Assembly: GCA_965213845.1 (NCBI GenBank)
Contig: CBDCAI010000004.1
Coordinates: 1,888,609-1,952,608 of the forward strand
Origin: JBBROS01 sp965213845
GTDB taxonomy: Bacteria; Pseudomonadota; Alphaproteobacteria; Acetobacterales; Acetobacteraceae
Reading direction: 5' to 3'
DNA: 64,000 nt
This document shows, piece by piece, positions 31,946 through 40,475 of this stretch (within the stretch, counting starts at the first letter, position 1; every line of letters starts with the position of its first letter). The notes beneath the pieces are model-generated. The model was not told the DNA's origin, made no database searches, and saw only the letters and a program-made list of their open reading frames with translations. A program made the translations under genes and the position numbers.

Positions 31946-33009
31946 GCGGCGAAGACCAGCGTTTTCGCGGCAGCGGCAGCGAGCTGGATGGGGGTTCCGG
32001 GCGGGACGCCGGTCGGCGCGGCGAAAACCAGCTCCGTGCCGTCCGCCATGCGGGCAAAGCCGGTGTAGTCGTTGCCGCGGAACTCGGTGGAGACGGCGGT
32101 GGCGGGCAGGCTGTCTGCGGTGCCGGGGCTGAGCACGAGGTCGTCGGGGCGGACGGCCAGGATGCAGGGAGCGCCGGGGGCGACGTCCTGCCGCAGCAGG
32201 CCGCGCAGCCGGGCGTCACCGACCGCGACCAGGGCCTGGTCCCCCTCGATGCCGACGAGGTGGCCAGGGACGGCGTTGCGGAAGCCCATGAACGACGCGA
32301 CGTCCAGGTGGTCCGGGCGGGCGAACAGCTCCGTGGGCGTGCCGACCTGGCGGATGATGCCGTCCTTCAGCACGACGATGCGGTCGGCCAGGCTGAGCGC
32401 CTCCTCCTGGTCGTGGGTGACGTAGATGGTGGTGGCGCCCAGCATGCCGTGGATGCGGCGGATCTCGGCCCGCATCTCGAGCCGGAGCTTGGCGTCGAGG
32501 TTGGAGAGCGGCTCGTCCATCAGCACCAGCGGCGGCTCGACGACGATGGCGCGGGCGATGGCGACCCGCTGCTGCTGTCCGCCGCTGAGCTGGCCCGGCA
32601 GCTTCTCCTCCTGGCCCTGCAGCCGCACGAGGGCGATGGCCTCGTCGACGCGCCGGGCCGCGGTGGCCTTGGGGATGCCGCGCATCATGAGGCCGAAGCC
32701 GACGTTGCGGCGGACCGTCATGTGCGGGAACAGGGCGTAGTTCTGGAACACCATGCCGAAGCCGCGCTGTTCGGGCCGCAGCGTGTCGATGCGGCGGTCG
32801 TCGAGCCAGATGCCGCCGCCGGTCGCCGGCAGCAGGCCCGCCAGGATGTTCAGCGTGGTGGACTTGCCGCAGCCGGAGGGGCCCAGCAGGGCGATGAACT
32901 CGCCCTGCCGGATGGTCAGCGTGATGTCGCGTAGCGCGTTGAGCGTGCCGAAGTCGCGGCTGAGCCGGTCGAATCGCAGCTCGTTGAAGGCGGCTGCGTG
33001 GATGGGCAC
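31942..33009 (-). CDS. ABC transporter ATP-binding protein, PotA-like
   Basis: 355 residues. Walker A GPSGCGKSTT, Q-loop VFQNYALFPHMTV, signature LSGGQQQRVAIARA, Walker B PLVLMDEPLSNLD and the H-loop TIYVTHDQEEAL are all intact. The C-terminal TOBE domain (about 240-355) is typical of spermidine/iron-type importers. The start is GTG (33009), which directly follows the TAG of the binding-protein gene. Energises the import by the two permeases. Confidence 0.95.
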   Translation of the reverse strand: MPIHAAAFNELRFDRLSRDFGTLNALRDITLTIRQGEFIALLGPSGCGKSTTLNILAGLLPATGGGIWLDDRRIDTLRPEQRGFGMVFQNYALFPHMTVRRNVGFGLMMRGIPKATAARRVDEAIALVRLQGQEEKLPGQLSGGQQQRVAIARAIVVEPPLVLMDEPLSNLDAKLRLEMRAEIRRIHGMLGATTIYVTHDQEEALSLADRIVVLKDGIIRQVGTPTELFARPDHLDVASFMGFRNAVPGHLVGIEGDQALVAVGDARLRGLLRQDVAPGAPCILAVRPDDLVLSPGTADSLPATAVSTEFRGNDYTGFARMADGTELVFAAPTGVPPGTPIQLAAAAAKTLVFAA

Positions 33010-34209
33010 CTACTTCGCCTTCTTGCCGCCCACCTGTTCGTCCCACCGGCGGAAGGCGAGCACCATCTGGTCCGCGGCCAGCGGCAGCTCGTTGGGGGTG
33101 TCGGCGATGAGCTTGTCGTATTCGGGGCGGCCGAACTCGGCGACGACGTCCTGGCTTTCCTTGGGCGCCATGGACAGGGGGACGCCCTTCACGGCGGGGC
33201 CGGGGTAGAAGTAGCCGTCATCCCAGGCGAAGGCCTGGGCGGGGCGGGACAGCATGAAGGCGACGAGGTCGAGCAGGACGGCGGTGCGCTCGGCATCGAG
33301 CCCCTTGGGGATGCACATGTAGTGGGCGTCGGTGACGAAGTGGAAGCCCTTCAGCAGGCTGATCTTCGCCTCCTTGGGCACGATGCCCAGGGCGCGGGGA
33401 TTGATGTCCCACCCGGTCATGGTGGTCACGATGTCGCGGGAGCCTTCGCCCAATTCCTTGAACACGGGGCCGGTGCCGGTGGGGTAGTACTCGATGTTCT
33501 TGTCCAGCTCCTGCAGGTAGGACCAGGTCTTGTCCCAGCCCTTGATCGGGTCCTTCGGGTTGCTGTCGCCCAGGATGTAGGGCAGGCCCATGAGGAAGGC
33601 GCGGCCAGGGCCGGAGTTGGCGGGGCGGGCGTACATGAAGCGGTTCTTGTTGGCGCGGGTGAAGGCCAGCAGCTCCTCGGCGGAGGTGGGCGGGGTCTTC
33701 ACGCGGTCGGGCATGTATTCCAGGATCGGGCCGCCCGGGGAGAAGCTGACGATGACGCCCTGGCCCTCGGCGAGCGCCTGCATCTTCATGGCACCGTCGA
33801 CCAGGGTGTCGGCCATGTTGGGCAGGCTGGCGGCGTGGGCGGGCAGCAGGTCCATCCAGATCTTCTGGTCGATGCCGGCGGCCAGGGCGTCCGTTCCGGT
33901 GAGCACCATGTCGATGTCGACGCGGTTGGCGGCCTGCTGGGCGCGCAGCTTGGACGGCAGCTCGGGGGCGGGCGCCTTGGTGAAGGTCATCTTGCCGACC
34001 ATCTCGGGCTTGGCGCGGCGGTAGGCCTCGAAGGCCTTCTGCGTCAGGGCCAGGTTGCCGGCGACGTCGACGATGCTGAGGGCGAGCGGGGCTTTCGGCT
34101 TGGCGGCGGCCGGGGCGGCGCCTTGGGCGAATGCGGTTCGGTGCAGCGTGCCCAGGCTCAAGGCAGCGGCGCTGCCGAGGATTGTGCGGCGGGCGATCGT
34201 GTCGGTCAT
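33010..34209 (-). CDS. Periplasmic solute-binding protein of the ABC importer
   Basis: 399 residues. The N-terminus MTDTIARRTILGSAAALSLG carries a twin-arginine-type motif (ARRTILG) and ends in a TAFAQ cleavage region, so Tat export is likely. The body fits the extracellular solute-binding family 1 used by polyamine-like importers (SFSPGGPILEYMP, GYFYPGPAVKGVPLS). First gene of the four-gene operon; its promoter should lie in the 226-base gap to the divergent pqiA gene, where I see no named operator. Ligand unknown. Confidence 0.92.
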   Translation of the reverse strand: MTDTIARRTILGSAAALSLGTLHRTAFAQGAAPAAAKPKAPLALSIVDVAGNLALTQKAFEAYRRAKPEMVGKMTFTKAPAPELPSKLRAQQAANRVDIDMVLTGTDALAAGIDQKIWMDLLPAHAASLPNMADTLVDGAMKMQALAEGQGVIVSFSPGGPILEYMPDRVKTPPTSAEELLAFTRANKNRFMYARPANSGPGRAFLMGLPYILGDSNPKDPIKGWDKTWSYLQELDKNIEYYPTGTGPVFKELGEGSRDIVTTMTGWDINPRALGIVPKEAKISLLKGFHFVTDAHYMCIPKGLDAERTAVLLDLVAFMLSRPAQAFAWDDGYFYPGPAVKGVPLSMAPKESQDVVAEFGRPEYDKLIADTPNELPLAADQMVLAFRRWDEQVGGKKAK

Positions 34210-34435
34210 GGTCGGTCTCCCTGGATCGGCATTTTCTTGATCCGGCGTGAAGCCAACCGGTTTCGAAGCGATTGCCAGGTTTCGGACACACGCGCCAGGG
34301 CGGCGTGGCGGCCGGGTGGAGAAATCCGTTTCGGCTCCTGGCGGGTGGCGCCATGGGGGGATGACGCGTGGCGCGTAGAACCCCTATGGTCCCTGCGATG
34401 ACCCGGCGCGGCGCAACACTCGGCTTCGGAGCACG

Positions 34436-35788
34436 TTGAGCGTCTCCATGGCCGATCCATCCCTCCCCTTGACACCCCCGGTCCATCCGCCGGGCATCGC
34501 CGGCCTGTCGTTGCCGGTATCGCGGGGCGAGCTGTGCGAATGCCATGATTGCGGCCTGTTCCAGCGGGTCGCGCGGCTGCGTCCGGGCCAGGTGGCGGAA
34601 TGCGAGCGGTGCGCGGCGGTGCTGCGGCGGCGGCGGCGCAACAGCCTGGGCACCACCTTGGCGCTGGCCTGCTCCGGCCTGCTTTTGCTGCTGACGGCCG
34701 GGATCTCTCCGCTGATGGGTTTCCGCCTGGCCGGGCAGGAGCGGTTGACGACCCTGGTTCAGCTGCCGAGCGGGTTCGAGGCACAGAGCATGCCGCTGCT
34801 GGCCGTCGTGGTGGGGGCGACCACGCTGCTGGCGCCGTTCCTGCGGCTGTCGCTGACGATCCTGCTGCTGGCGGGCCTGCGGCGGCTGTCGCGTGGGACG
34901 CTGGTCGTGCTGGCCCGGCTGCGCGACGTGCTCACGCCCTGGGCGATGATCGAGGTGTTCATGCTGGGGCTGTTCGTCGCCTACACGCGGCTCGAGGCGA
35001 AGGCGACGGTGATGGTGGGGGGCGGGGTCTGGGCGCTGGGGGCCCTGATGCTGGTCACCGCCTGGGCCGACACCTGGTTGGACGAGCACGCGCTGTGGAC
35101 CGCGATCGGGCGGCGGGGCCGGCCGGCGGCGCCGGCGCCCGAGGCGGCGGCGGGCCGGCTGATGGGGTGCGACTGCTGCCACCTGGTCAGCCGGGGGCGG
35201 CCGGGGCTGGCCTGCCCGCGTTGCGACACGCCGCTGCGGGACCGCAAGCCGCAGCCGATCAGCCGCAGCTGGGCGCTGATGATCGCCGCCGGCCTGTTGT
35301 ACATCCCGGCCAACGCCTATCCCATCCTGACGTTGACCAGCCTGGGCCACGCGGTGCCGAGCACCATCCTGGGCGGGGTGCAGGAGCTGATCGAGTATCG
35401 GATGTGGCCGCTGGCGGCCCTGGTGTTCATCGCCAGCGTGCTGGTGCCGATGCTGAAGCTGCTCGGCCTCGGCACGCTTTTGGTGCTGGCGCAGCGCGGC
35501 AGCCCGCACCGGCTGCGCGACCGGACGCGGCTGTTCCGCCTGGTGGACTTCATCGGGCGCTGGTCGATGATCGACGTGTTCATGCTGTCCGTGTTGACGA
35601 CGCTGGTGCAGATGGGGGCGGTGACGACGGTGACGCCGGGCCCGGGGGCGGTCGCGTTCGCCTGCGTGGTGGTGCTGACGATGCTGTCGGCGCTGTGCTT
35701 CGACCCGCGGGTGATGTGGGACGCGGCGCAGAGCCGATCGGCGGCCGAGCCTGCCGGCGCGACCCTTGCCGCCCCGGTCCGGGGATGA
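34436..35788 (+). CDS. pqiA: Paraquat-inducible protein A (PqiA)
   Basis: 450 residues from TTG 34436, selected because GGAG lies six bases before it; ATG 34448 is the alternative. Two repeats each start with a zinc-ribbon-like four-cysteine motif (CECHDCG..CERCAAVL near residue 35 and CDCCH..CPRCDTPL near 245) followed by about four membrane segments, the standard PqiA/LetA architecture. PqiA is the inner-membrane partner of the PqiB MCE tunnel that carries lipids between membranes. ATGA overlap with pqiB. Confidence 0.95.
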   Translation: MSVSMADPSLPLTPPVHPPGIAGLSLPVSRGELCECHDCGLFQRVARLRPGQVAECERCAAVLRRRRRNSLGTTLALACSGLLLLLTAGISPLMGFRLAGQERLTTLVQLPSGFEAQSMPLLAVVVGATTLLAPFLRLSLTILLLAGLRRLSRGTLVVLARLRDVLTPWAMIEVFMLGLFVAYTRLEAKATVMVGGGVWALGALMLVTAWADTWLDEHALWTAIGRRGRPAAPAPEAAAGRLMGCDCCHLVSRGRPGLACPRCDTPLRDRKPQPISRSWALMIAAGLLYIPANAYPILTLTSLGHAVPSTILGGVQELIEYRMWPLAALVFIASVLVPMLKLLGLGTLLVLAQRGSPHRLRDRTRLFRLVDFIGRWSMIDVFMLSVLTTLVQMGAVTTVTPGPGAVAFACVVVLTMLSALCFDPRVMWDAAQSRSAAEPAGATLAAPVRG

Positions 35789-37404
35789 GCGACGCCCCTC
35801 CGGCCCGGGTCCGGCGCAGCCGGTTCTCGCTCGTCTGGCTGATCCCGCTGGTGGCGCTGGCCATCGCCGCGTATCTCGGCATCCGCTCGGTGCGGTCGGA
35901 GGGCCCGCTGATCAGCGTGACGTTCAAGACGGGCGACGGGTTGGTCGCCGGGCAGACGAAGGTGCAGCACAAGGCGGTGGCGCTGGGCAATGTCGAGGGC
36001 GTGCGCCTGGCCGACGACATGCAGAACGTGATCGTGACGGTGCGGATGCGGCGGGAAGCGGAGCCGTACCTGACGGACCGCACGCGTTTCTGGGTGGTGC
36101 GGCCGCGGCTGAGCTCGGGCAGCATCTCGGGGATCGAGACGCTGGTGTCGGGCAGCTACATCGAGATCGACCCGGGCGAGCGGGGCGGCAAGGGGCAGAC
36201 GAGCTTCACGGGGCTCGAGAACCCGCCGGGCGTGCGGAGCGGCGAGCCGGGCAAGACCTTCCAGCTGAACGCCGAGCGGGTCGGGTCGTTGACCGCCGGC
36301 GCCCCGGTGTTCTGGCGCGACATCACGGTGGGCGAGGTGCTGGGCTACGACATCGGCAACGGCGACGGGCCGGTGACGGTGACGGTGTTCGTGCGCGCGC
36401 CGTACGACGGCTTCGTGCGGGAGGGGACGCATTTCTGGAACGCCTCGGGCCTGTCGGTGCAGGTCAACAACGACGGCGTGCATGTGGAGGTCGCGAGCCT
36501 GCAGGCGCTGCTGTCGGGCGGCGTCGCGTTCGACACGCCGCGCAACGCGCCGGAGGCCAAGCAGCTCGCGTCCGGGACGGAGTTCCCGCTGTATCACAAC
36601 TACGCCGACGCGCAGGCGTCGGGCTACAAGACGCGGACCGCGTATGTCGCCTATTTCGAGAGCAGCGTGCGCGGCCTGACCAAGGGCGCGGCGGTGGAGT
36701 TCTACGGGCTGCAGATCGGCACCGTGACGGACGTGGCCCTGGTGTTCGACCCGGCCACCGCCGACGCGCGGGTGCGCGTGCGGTTCGAGGTGCAGCCGGA
36801 GCGGATCGACCCGGGGGCGGCCCCTGCGGACCCGGTGGAGACGACGCGCAAGCTGATCGCGCGGGGGATGCGGGCGCAGCTGAAGACGGGCAGCTTCATC
36901 ACGGGCTCGATGGTGATGGCGCTGGACTTCATCCCGGGCGCGCCGCCGGAGCCGTTCCGGATGGAGGGCAAGGACATCGTCATCCCGAGCCGGGGCGGCG
37001 GGCTGGACGGCATCCTGTCGTCGGTGAGCAGCATCGCGTCGAAGCTGGAGCGGTTGCCGCTCGACGAGATCGGGGCCAACCTGAACGCGACGCTGAAGTC
37101 CGCCAGCGGCGCGATGGGCAGCGCGCAGGAGCTGTTCCGCAAGGCGGATGCCGGGTTGTCGCCCGTGCTGGCGCGGTTGCCGCAGGTGGTGACGGCCCTG
37201 CAGGAGGCTGTGGTGAAGGCGGGACGCACCTTCGGCGCGCTCGAGACGGGTTACGGCAAGGACAGCCAATTCAACCGGGAGCTGGAGCGGGCGATGGTGC
37301 AGGTGGGCGACACGGCGCGGTCGATCCGGCTGCTGGCGGACTACCTGGACCGGCACCCGGAGGCGCTGGTGCGCGGCCGGGCCGATTACGGGCAGACCCG
37401 ATGA
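35785..37404 (+). CDS. pqiB: Intermembrane transport protein PqiB (MCE/MlaD family)
   Basis: 539 residues. One N-terminal membrane anchor (FSLVWLIPLVALAIAAYLGI) precedes three MCE domains, recognised by their starts: LISVTFKTGDGLVAGQTKVQ, KTFQLNAERVGSLTAGAPVF and TAYVAYFESSVRGLTKGAAV. A C-terminal helical region (about 420-539) would extend the periplasmic needle. PqiB hexamers form a syringe-like tunnel linking the inner and outer membranes. Overlaps pqiA and pqiC by ATGA, so the three are one operon. Confidence 0.95.
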   Translation: MSDAPPARVRRSRFSLVWLIPLVALAIAAYLGIRSVRSEGPLISVTFKTGDGLVAGQTKVQHKAVALGNVEGVRLADDMQNVIVTVRMRREAEPYLTDRTRFWVVRPRLSSGSISGIETLVSGSYIEIDPGERGGKGQTSFTGLENPPGVRSGEPGKTFQLNAERVGSLTAGAPVFWRDITVGEVLGYDIGNGDGPVTVTVFVRAPYDGFVREGTHFWNASGLSVQVNNDGVHVEVASLQALLSGGVAFDTPRNAPEAKQLASGTEFPLYHNYADAQASGYKTRTAYVAYFESSVRGLTKGAAVEFYGLQIGTVTDVALVFDPATADARVRVRFEVQPERIDPGAAPADPVETTRKLIARGMRAQLKTGSFITGSMVMALDFIPGAPPEPFRMEGKDIVIPSRGGGLDGILSSVSSIASKLERLPLDEIGANLNATLKSASGAMGSAQELFRKADAGLSPVLARLPQVVTALQEAVVKAGRTFGALETGYGKDSQFNRELERAMVQVGDTARSIRLLADYLDRHPEALVRGRADYGQTR

Positions 37405-37988
37405 TGCGGCGGCGCATGGTTCTGGCGTTGCCGGCGGTGTTGGCCGCCTGCGCCTCGCCGGAGCCGAACTACTACACGTTGCGGGCGCTCCCCCCCGGCG
37501 CGGGCGCGGGCGCGGGGACAGGTCCGCGGCTGGTGGAACTGCGGCGGATCGGGCTCGCCGGGTATCTGGATCGGCCGGAGATCGTCCGCAACAACGCGGA
37601 TTACCGGCTGAGCCTGGCGGGGCGGGAGCGGTGGGGCGAGCCGCTGGGCGACCTGGTGGCGCGGGTGCTGGCCGAGGACCTGAACCTTCGCCTGCCGGGC
37701 AGCAGCGTGTTCACCTCGGCGGGGACGATCACGGCGGACCCGGATGCGACGATCGAGCTGGATGTGCAGCGCTTCGATGCCGATGCCTCGGGCGCGGTGA
37801 TCCTGCTGGCGCAGGTGGCGGTCACGCGGGGCAGGGCCCGGGACCGGGCGGGCACCCGGACGGTGCGGGTGACGGTGCCGCCGATCGGGGCCGGCACGAC
37901 GGAGCTGGTGATCGCGATGAGCACCGCGCTGGCGCAGCTGGCGGACCAGGTGGCCCCGCTGCTTCTGGGCTTGCCCGCCCGTTCGTAG
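37401..37988 (+). CDS. pqiC: Outer-membrane lipoprotein PqiC (ABC auxiliary lipoprotein family)
   Basis: 195 residues. A lipoprotein signal peptide with lipobox LAAC is at residues 1-17 (MMRRRMVLALPAVLAAC). The domain has the family pattern YYTLRALPPG at its start, GYLDRPEIVRNNADYRLSLA in the middle, and the strand TIELDVQRFDADASGAVILL. PqiC sits on the outer membrane as the docking partner of PqiB. A strong hairpin follows the stop. Confidence 0.92.
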   Translation: MMRRRMVLALPAVLAACASPEPNYYTLRALPPGAGAGAGTGPRLVELRRIGLAGYLDRPEIVRNNADYRLSLAGRERWGEPLGDLVARVLAEDLNLRLPGSSVFTSAGTITADPDATIELDVQRFDADASGAVILLAQVAVTRGRARDRAGTRTVRVTVPPIGAGTTELVIAMSTALAQLADQVAPLLLGLPARS

Positions 37989-38009
37989 GTGAACCGGGTA
38001 GGGCCGAGT

Positions 38010-38039
38010 GGTCCGGGCTGCGTCGCCGCAGCCCGGACC
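38010..38039. terminator. Hairpin between convergent pqiC and narK-like genes
   Basis: A perfect 13-bp stem (GGTCCGGGCTGCG / CGCAGCCCGGACC) closed by TCGC lies between two convergent genes, 22 bases after pqiC and 8 bases from the end of the transporter gene. It has no T-run, but position and symmetry suit a bidirectional transcription end. Confidence 0.7.
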
Positions 38040-38046
38040 GCCGGTT

Positions 38047-39399
38047 TCAGGCGGCGAGGCCCTGTTCCTGCACGGCTTCCCGATACAGGCGTTCCTCGTT
38101 GGACTTGTGCTCGGGCGAGAAGCGGATGACCAGCGAGCAGGCGGCGATCAGCATGATGACCACCCCCAGGATCAGCAGGCACGTCGACTGCGACGGGATC
38201 TGCCGGTTGAGGATGCCGGCCAGCACGGCGCCGGCGTTGCCCCCGGCCCCGATGATCCCGGCGACGCCGCCGAGGGCCTTGCGGTCCACGAAGGGCATCA
38301 GCGCGTAGGTCGCGCCGCACGCCATGTGCACGAACATGCCGAAGCCAATCATCGCCGAGATGGCGAGCGCCACGGTCGGTGCCTGGCTGAACAGCAGCAG
38401 CCCCGCGCCTTCGCCGGCCATCAGCAGGAACAGCAGCGTCGTGCGGCCGTCCAGCCCGTGCCTGGACGCGATCTTGTCGCTCAGGATGCCGCCCAGGGCG
38501 CGGCCGAACAGGGCGATGAGGCCGAAGGTGCCGGCGGCGAACCCGGCCGAGGCGATGGAGAGGCCGAACGTGTCCACGTAGTAGGTGGCGGCGATGTTGT
38601 GGATGAAGATCTCGACGCCGAAGCAGCCGCCGTAGGTGATGGCGAGCATCCACACGCGGTAGTTTTTCATTGCGGCCGCGAACACGGCCATGCCGCCCTT
38701 CTTGCCGCCCTCGGGCTCATACCCGGCGGCGCGGAGGTCGGCCACGTTGCCCTGCGGCGTGTCCTGCGTGAACTTCCAGTAGGCCCAGGCCATGATCCAC
38801 ATGGCGATGCCCGGGATGAACAGGGCGACGCGCCAGCCGAAGGCCTCGTTGATGCCGAAGCCGATGACGCCGGCCGCGATCAACGGCATGACGGACTGGG
38901 TGACCCCGCCGCCCGCATTGCCCCAGCCGCCGACGGTCGCGTTCGCGGTGCCGACGACGTTCGGCGCGAACATCACGCTGGTGTGGTACTGGGTGATGAC
39001 GAAGGACGCACCGATCGCGCCGATCAGCAGGCGGAAGATCAGGATGGAGGTGTAGCCCTGGGCGAAGGCCAGGCCGAACACCGGCAGGGCGCCGAGCAGC
39101 AGCAGCCAGATATAGGTGCGGCGCGGCCCGATGCGGTCGCAGAGCGGTCCGACGATGATGCGAATCGCGATGGTGACGAGCACGGACGCGATGCCGATGT
39201 CGGCGACCTGCTGCTTGGACAGGGCGAACTGCTTGGCGATGATCGGCATCAGCGGCGCTGCGGCGAACCAGGCGAAGAAGCAGACGAAGAAGGCCAACCA
39301 GGTCATGTGGAAGGCGCGCATCGGTGCGGTGGCGAAGCTGAACAGGTTGATCCGGGTCGCCTTACGGGCGGTGGGATCGATGGGAGCGGCGTAGGCCAT
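38047..39399 (-). CDS. NarK/NasA family nitrate/nitrite MFS transporter
   Basis: 450 residues from ATG 39399 with GGAGG upstream. Twelve membrane segments; the N-terminal pattern AFHMTWLAFFVCFFAWFAAA and the two glycine-rich nitrate signature stretches (GGWGNAGGGVTQSVMPLI and GIIGAGGNAGAVLAGIL) are diagnostic for the nitrate-nitrite porter family. It would import nitrate for assimilation. The neighbouring Asn-heptad gene lies upstream on the same strand, 110 bases away, and the nitrate-type sensor is divergent, so the locus is coherent. Confidence 0.93.
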   Translation of the reverse strand: MAYAAPIDPTARKATRINLFSFATAPMRAFHMTWLAFFVCFFAWFAAAPLMPIIAKQFALSKQQVADIGIASVLVTIAIRIIVGPLCDRIGPRRTYIWLLLLGALPVFGLAFAQGYTSILIFRLLIGAIGASFVITQYHTSVMFAPNVVGTANATVGGWGNAGGGVTQSVMPLIAAGVIGFGINEAFGWRVALFIPGIAMWIMAWAYWKFTQDTPQGNVADLRAAGYEPEGGKKGGMAVFAAAMKNYRVWMLAITYGGCFGVEIFIHNIAATYYVDTFGLSIASAGFAAGTFGLIALFGRALGGILSDKIASRHGLDGRTTLLFLLMAGEGAGLLLFSQAPTVALAISAMIGFGMFVHMACGATYALMPFVDRKALGGVAGIIGAGGNAGAVLAGILNRQIPSQSTCLLILGVVIMLIAACSLVIRFSPEHKSNEERLYREAVQEQGLAA

Positions 39400-39427
39400 G
39401 GGGTCCTCCGGATGCCGTGGAACGGGC

Positions 39428-39496
39428 GGCGCCGGCCTTTCGCCGTGCGAAGCCGCGCCTTGTGGGGCGCTGCTTTGCAAGGCGTGGGCCGGCGCC
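39428..39496. promoter_or_regulatory. Long inverted repeat ahead of the nitrate transporter gene
   Basis: A perfect 10-bp inverted repeat, GGCGCCGGCC at 39428-39437 and GGCCGGCGCC at 39487-39496, encloses 49 bases in the leader between the Asn-heptad gene and the transporter. In RNA it would form a stem 29 bases before the transporter ATG. It could attenuate the transporter relative to the upstream gene or act as a processing site; no T-run follows. Confidence 0.45.
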
Positions 39497-39509
39497 GGGG
39501 GGTGGGCGA

Positions 39510-40280
39510 CTAGTGCTGGACGCCGAGCTTGGCGGCGATCAGGCTGAGCAGGGCGTGGTTGCTCTCGAGCATCTCGGCGTTCGCCTTCAGCAGGCGGTTG
39601 TTGGCCTCGAGCATGGTCTTGTTGGCGGCGACGGCGGCGGCGTTGCCGGCGATCTTGTCCTGGTTGCCGGCGAGGATCACGTTGTTGGCCGAGAGCATGT
39701 CGCTGTTGGCGGCGATCTTGGCGGAGTTGCCGGTCAGGGCCTCCTTGTTGGAGACGAGCAGGCCGTTGTTGGTGGCGAGCACGGTCTTGTTGCCGGCCAT
39801 GAGGGCGTGGTTGCTCTCGAGCATCTCGTGGTTGGAGCCGAGCAGGGTGTGGTTGTCGGACAGCGCGGCCGAGTTGGCTTCGATGGCGGACTTGTTGCCG
39901 CCCAGGACCTTGCTGTTGGCGGCCACGGCGGCGGCGTTGGCGGCGATCTTGGCGGCGTTGCCGGCCAGGACGGTGCTGTTCTCGCCGATGGCGTGGCTGT
40001 TGGCGGCGACGATGGCCTTGTTGCCCTCGAGCAGCGTGTGGTTCTCGGTCAGCGCAGCCTTGTTCGCCTTCATCACGGCATTGTTGGCACCCAGCGCCTC
40101 GGCGTTCTTGTCGATGGTGGCGGCGTTGGACTTCAGGGTGCTTGCGTTGGACGACAGGGTATCGGCGTTGCCGTCCAGAACTTCCTTGTTGCTCTTCAGC
40201 ATCGTGGAGTTGCTGACGAGGAGACCGTGGTTCTTGACAAGTAGGGCGTTGTTGTCGGTGACGGTTGCAGCGTCGCTCAT
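39510..40280 (-). CDS. Asparagine-heptad (N@d-type) coiled-coil protein
   Basis: 256 residues. Apart from 9 residues at each end, the protein is 34 uninterrupted heptads, each of the form N-x-x-x-(L/I/V/M)-x-x, for example NHGLLVS, NSTMLKS, NKEVLDG. With the aliphatic residue at core position a, the asparagine falls at core position d in every turn. This is the N@d pattern known from trimeric autotransporter stalks, where rings of Asn bind anions such as chloride or nitrate. There is no signal peptide or membrane segment, so it should be cytoplasmic. It lies between a nitrate transporter and a nitrate-type sensor. No named family is recognised. A solenoid with an Asn ladder is an alternative fold. 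Confidence 0.8.
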   Translation of the reverse strand: MSDAATVTDNNALLVKNHGLLVSNSTMLKSNKEVLDGNADTLSSNASTLKSNAATIDKNAEALGANNAVMKANKAALTENHTLLEGNKAIVAANSHAIGENSTVLAGNAAKIAANAAAVAANSKVLGGNKSAIEANSAALSDNHTLLGSNHEMLESNHALMAGNKTVLATNNGLLVSNKEALTGNSAKIAANSDMLSANNVILAGNQDKIAGNAAAVAANKTMLEANNRLLKANAEMLESNHALLSLIAAKLGVQH

Positions 40281-40357
40281 GATGTAATCCTATGGGCATG
40301 ACCACGCATGTGCTGAACGCACACGGGTCTACGTTGGATGGGGATCGACAAATTCCA

Positions 40358-40418
40358 CGATCGACTTGGATCGGGACGCCGTTTTGTCGCTTACGGCTGC
40401 AGCTCGTCATTGAGCCGC
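40358..40418 (-). promoter_or_regulatory. Candidate ANTAR-binding hexaloop hairpins in the leader of the Asn-heptad gene
   Basis: Read on the minus strand, 40418-40399 gives GCGGCUC-AAUGAC-GAGCUGC: a 7-bp stem (one G-U) with a six-base loop having A1 and G4, the features ANTAR antiterminators recognise. A second hexaloop at 40373-40358 (CGAUC-CAAGUC-GAUCG) has G4 but C at position 1. Its 3' arm can pair instead with CGATC at about 40347-40343, so two exclusive structures are possible. No U-tract is visible. It lies 78-138 bases before the start codon, opposite the divergent ANTAR gene. Confidence 0.5.
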
Positions 40419-40475
40419 GGACGATAAGGGTCTAGCAATTGCCGTACCACCTCCGAACCGCATAGGCCTGCACCC

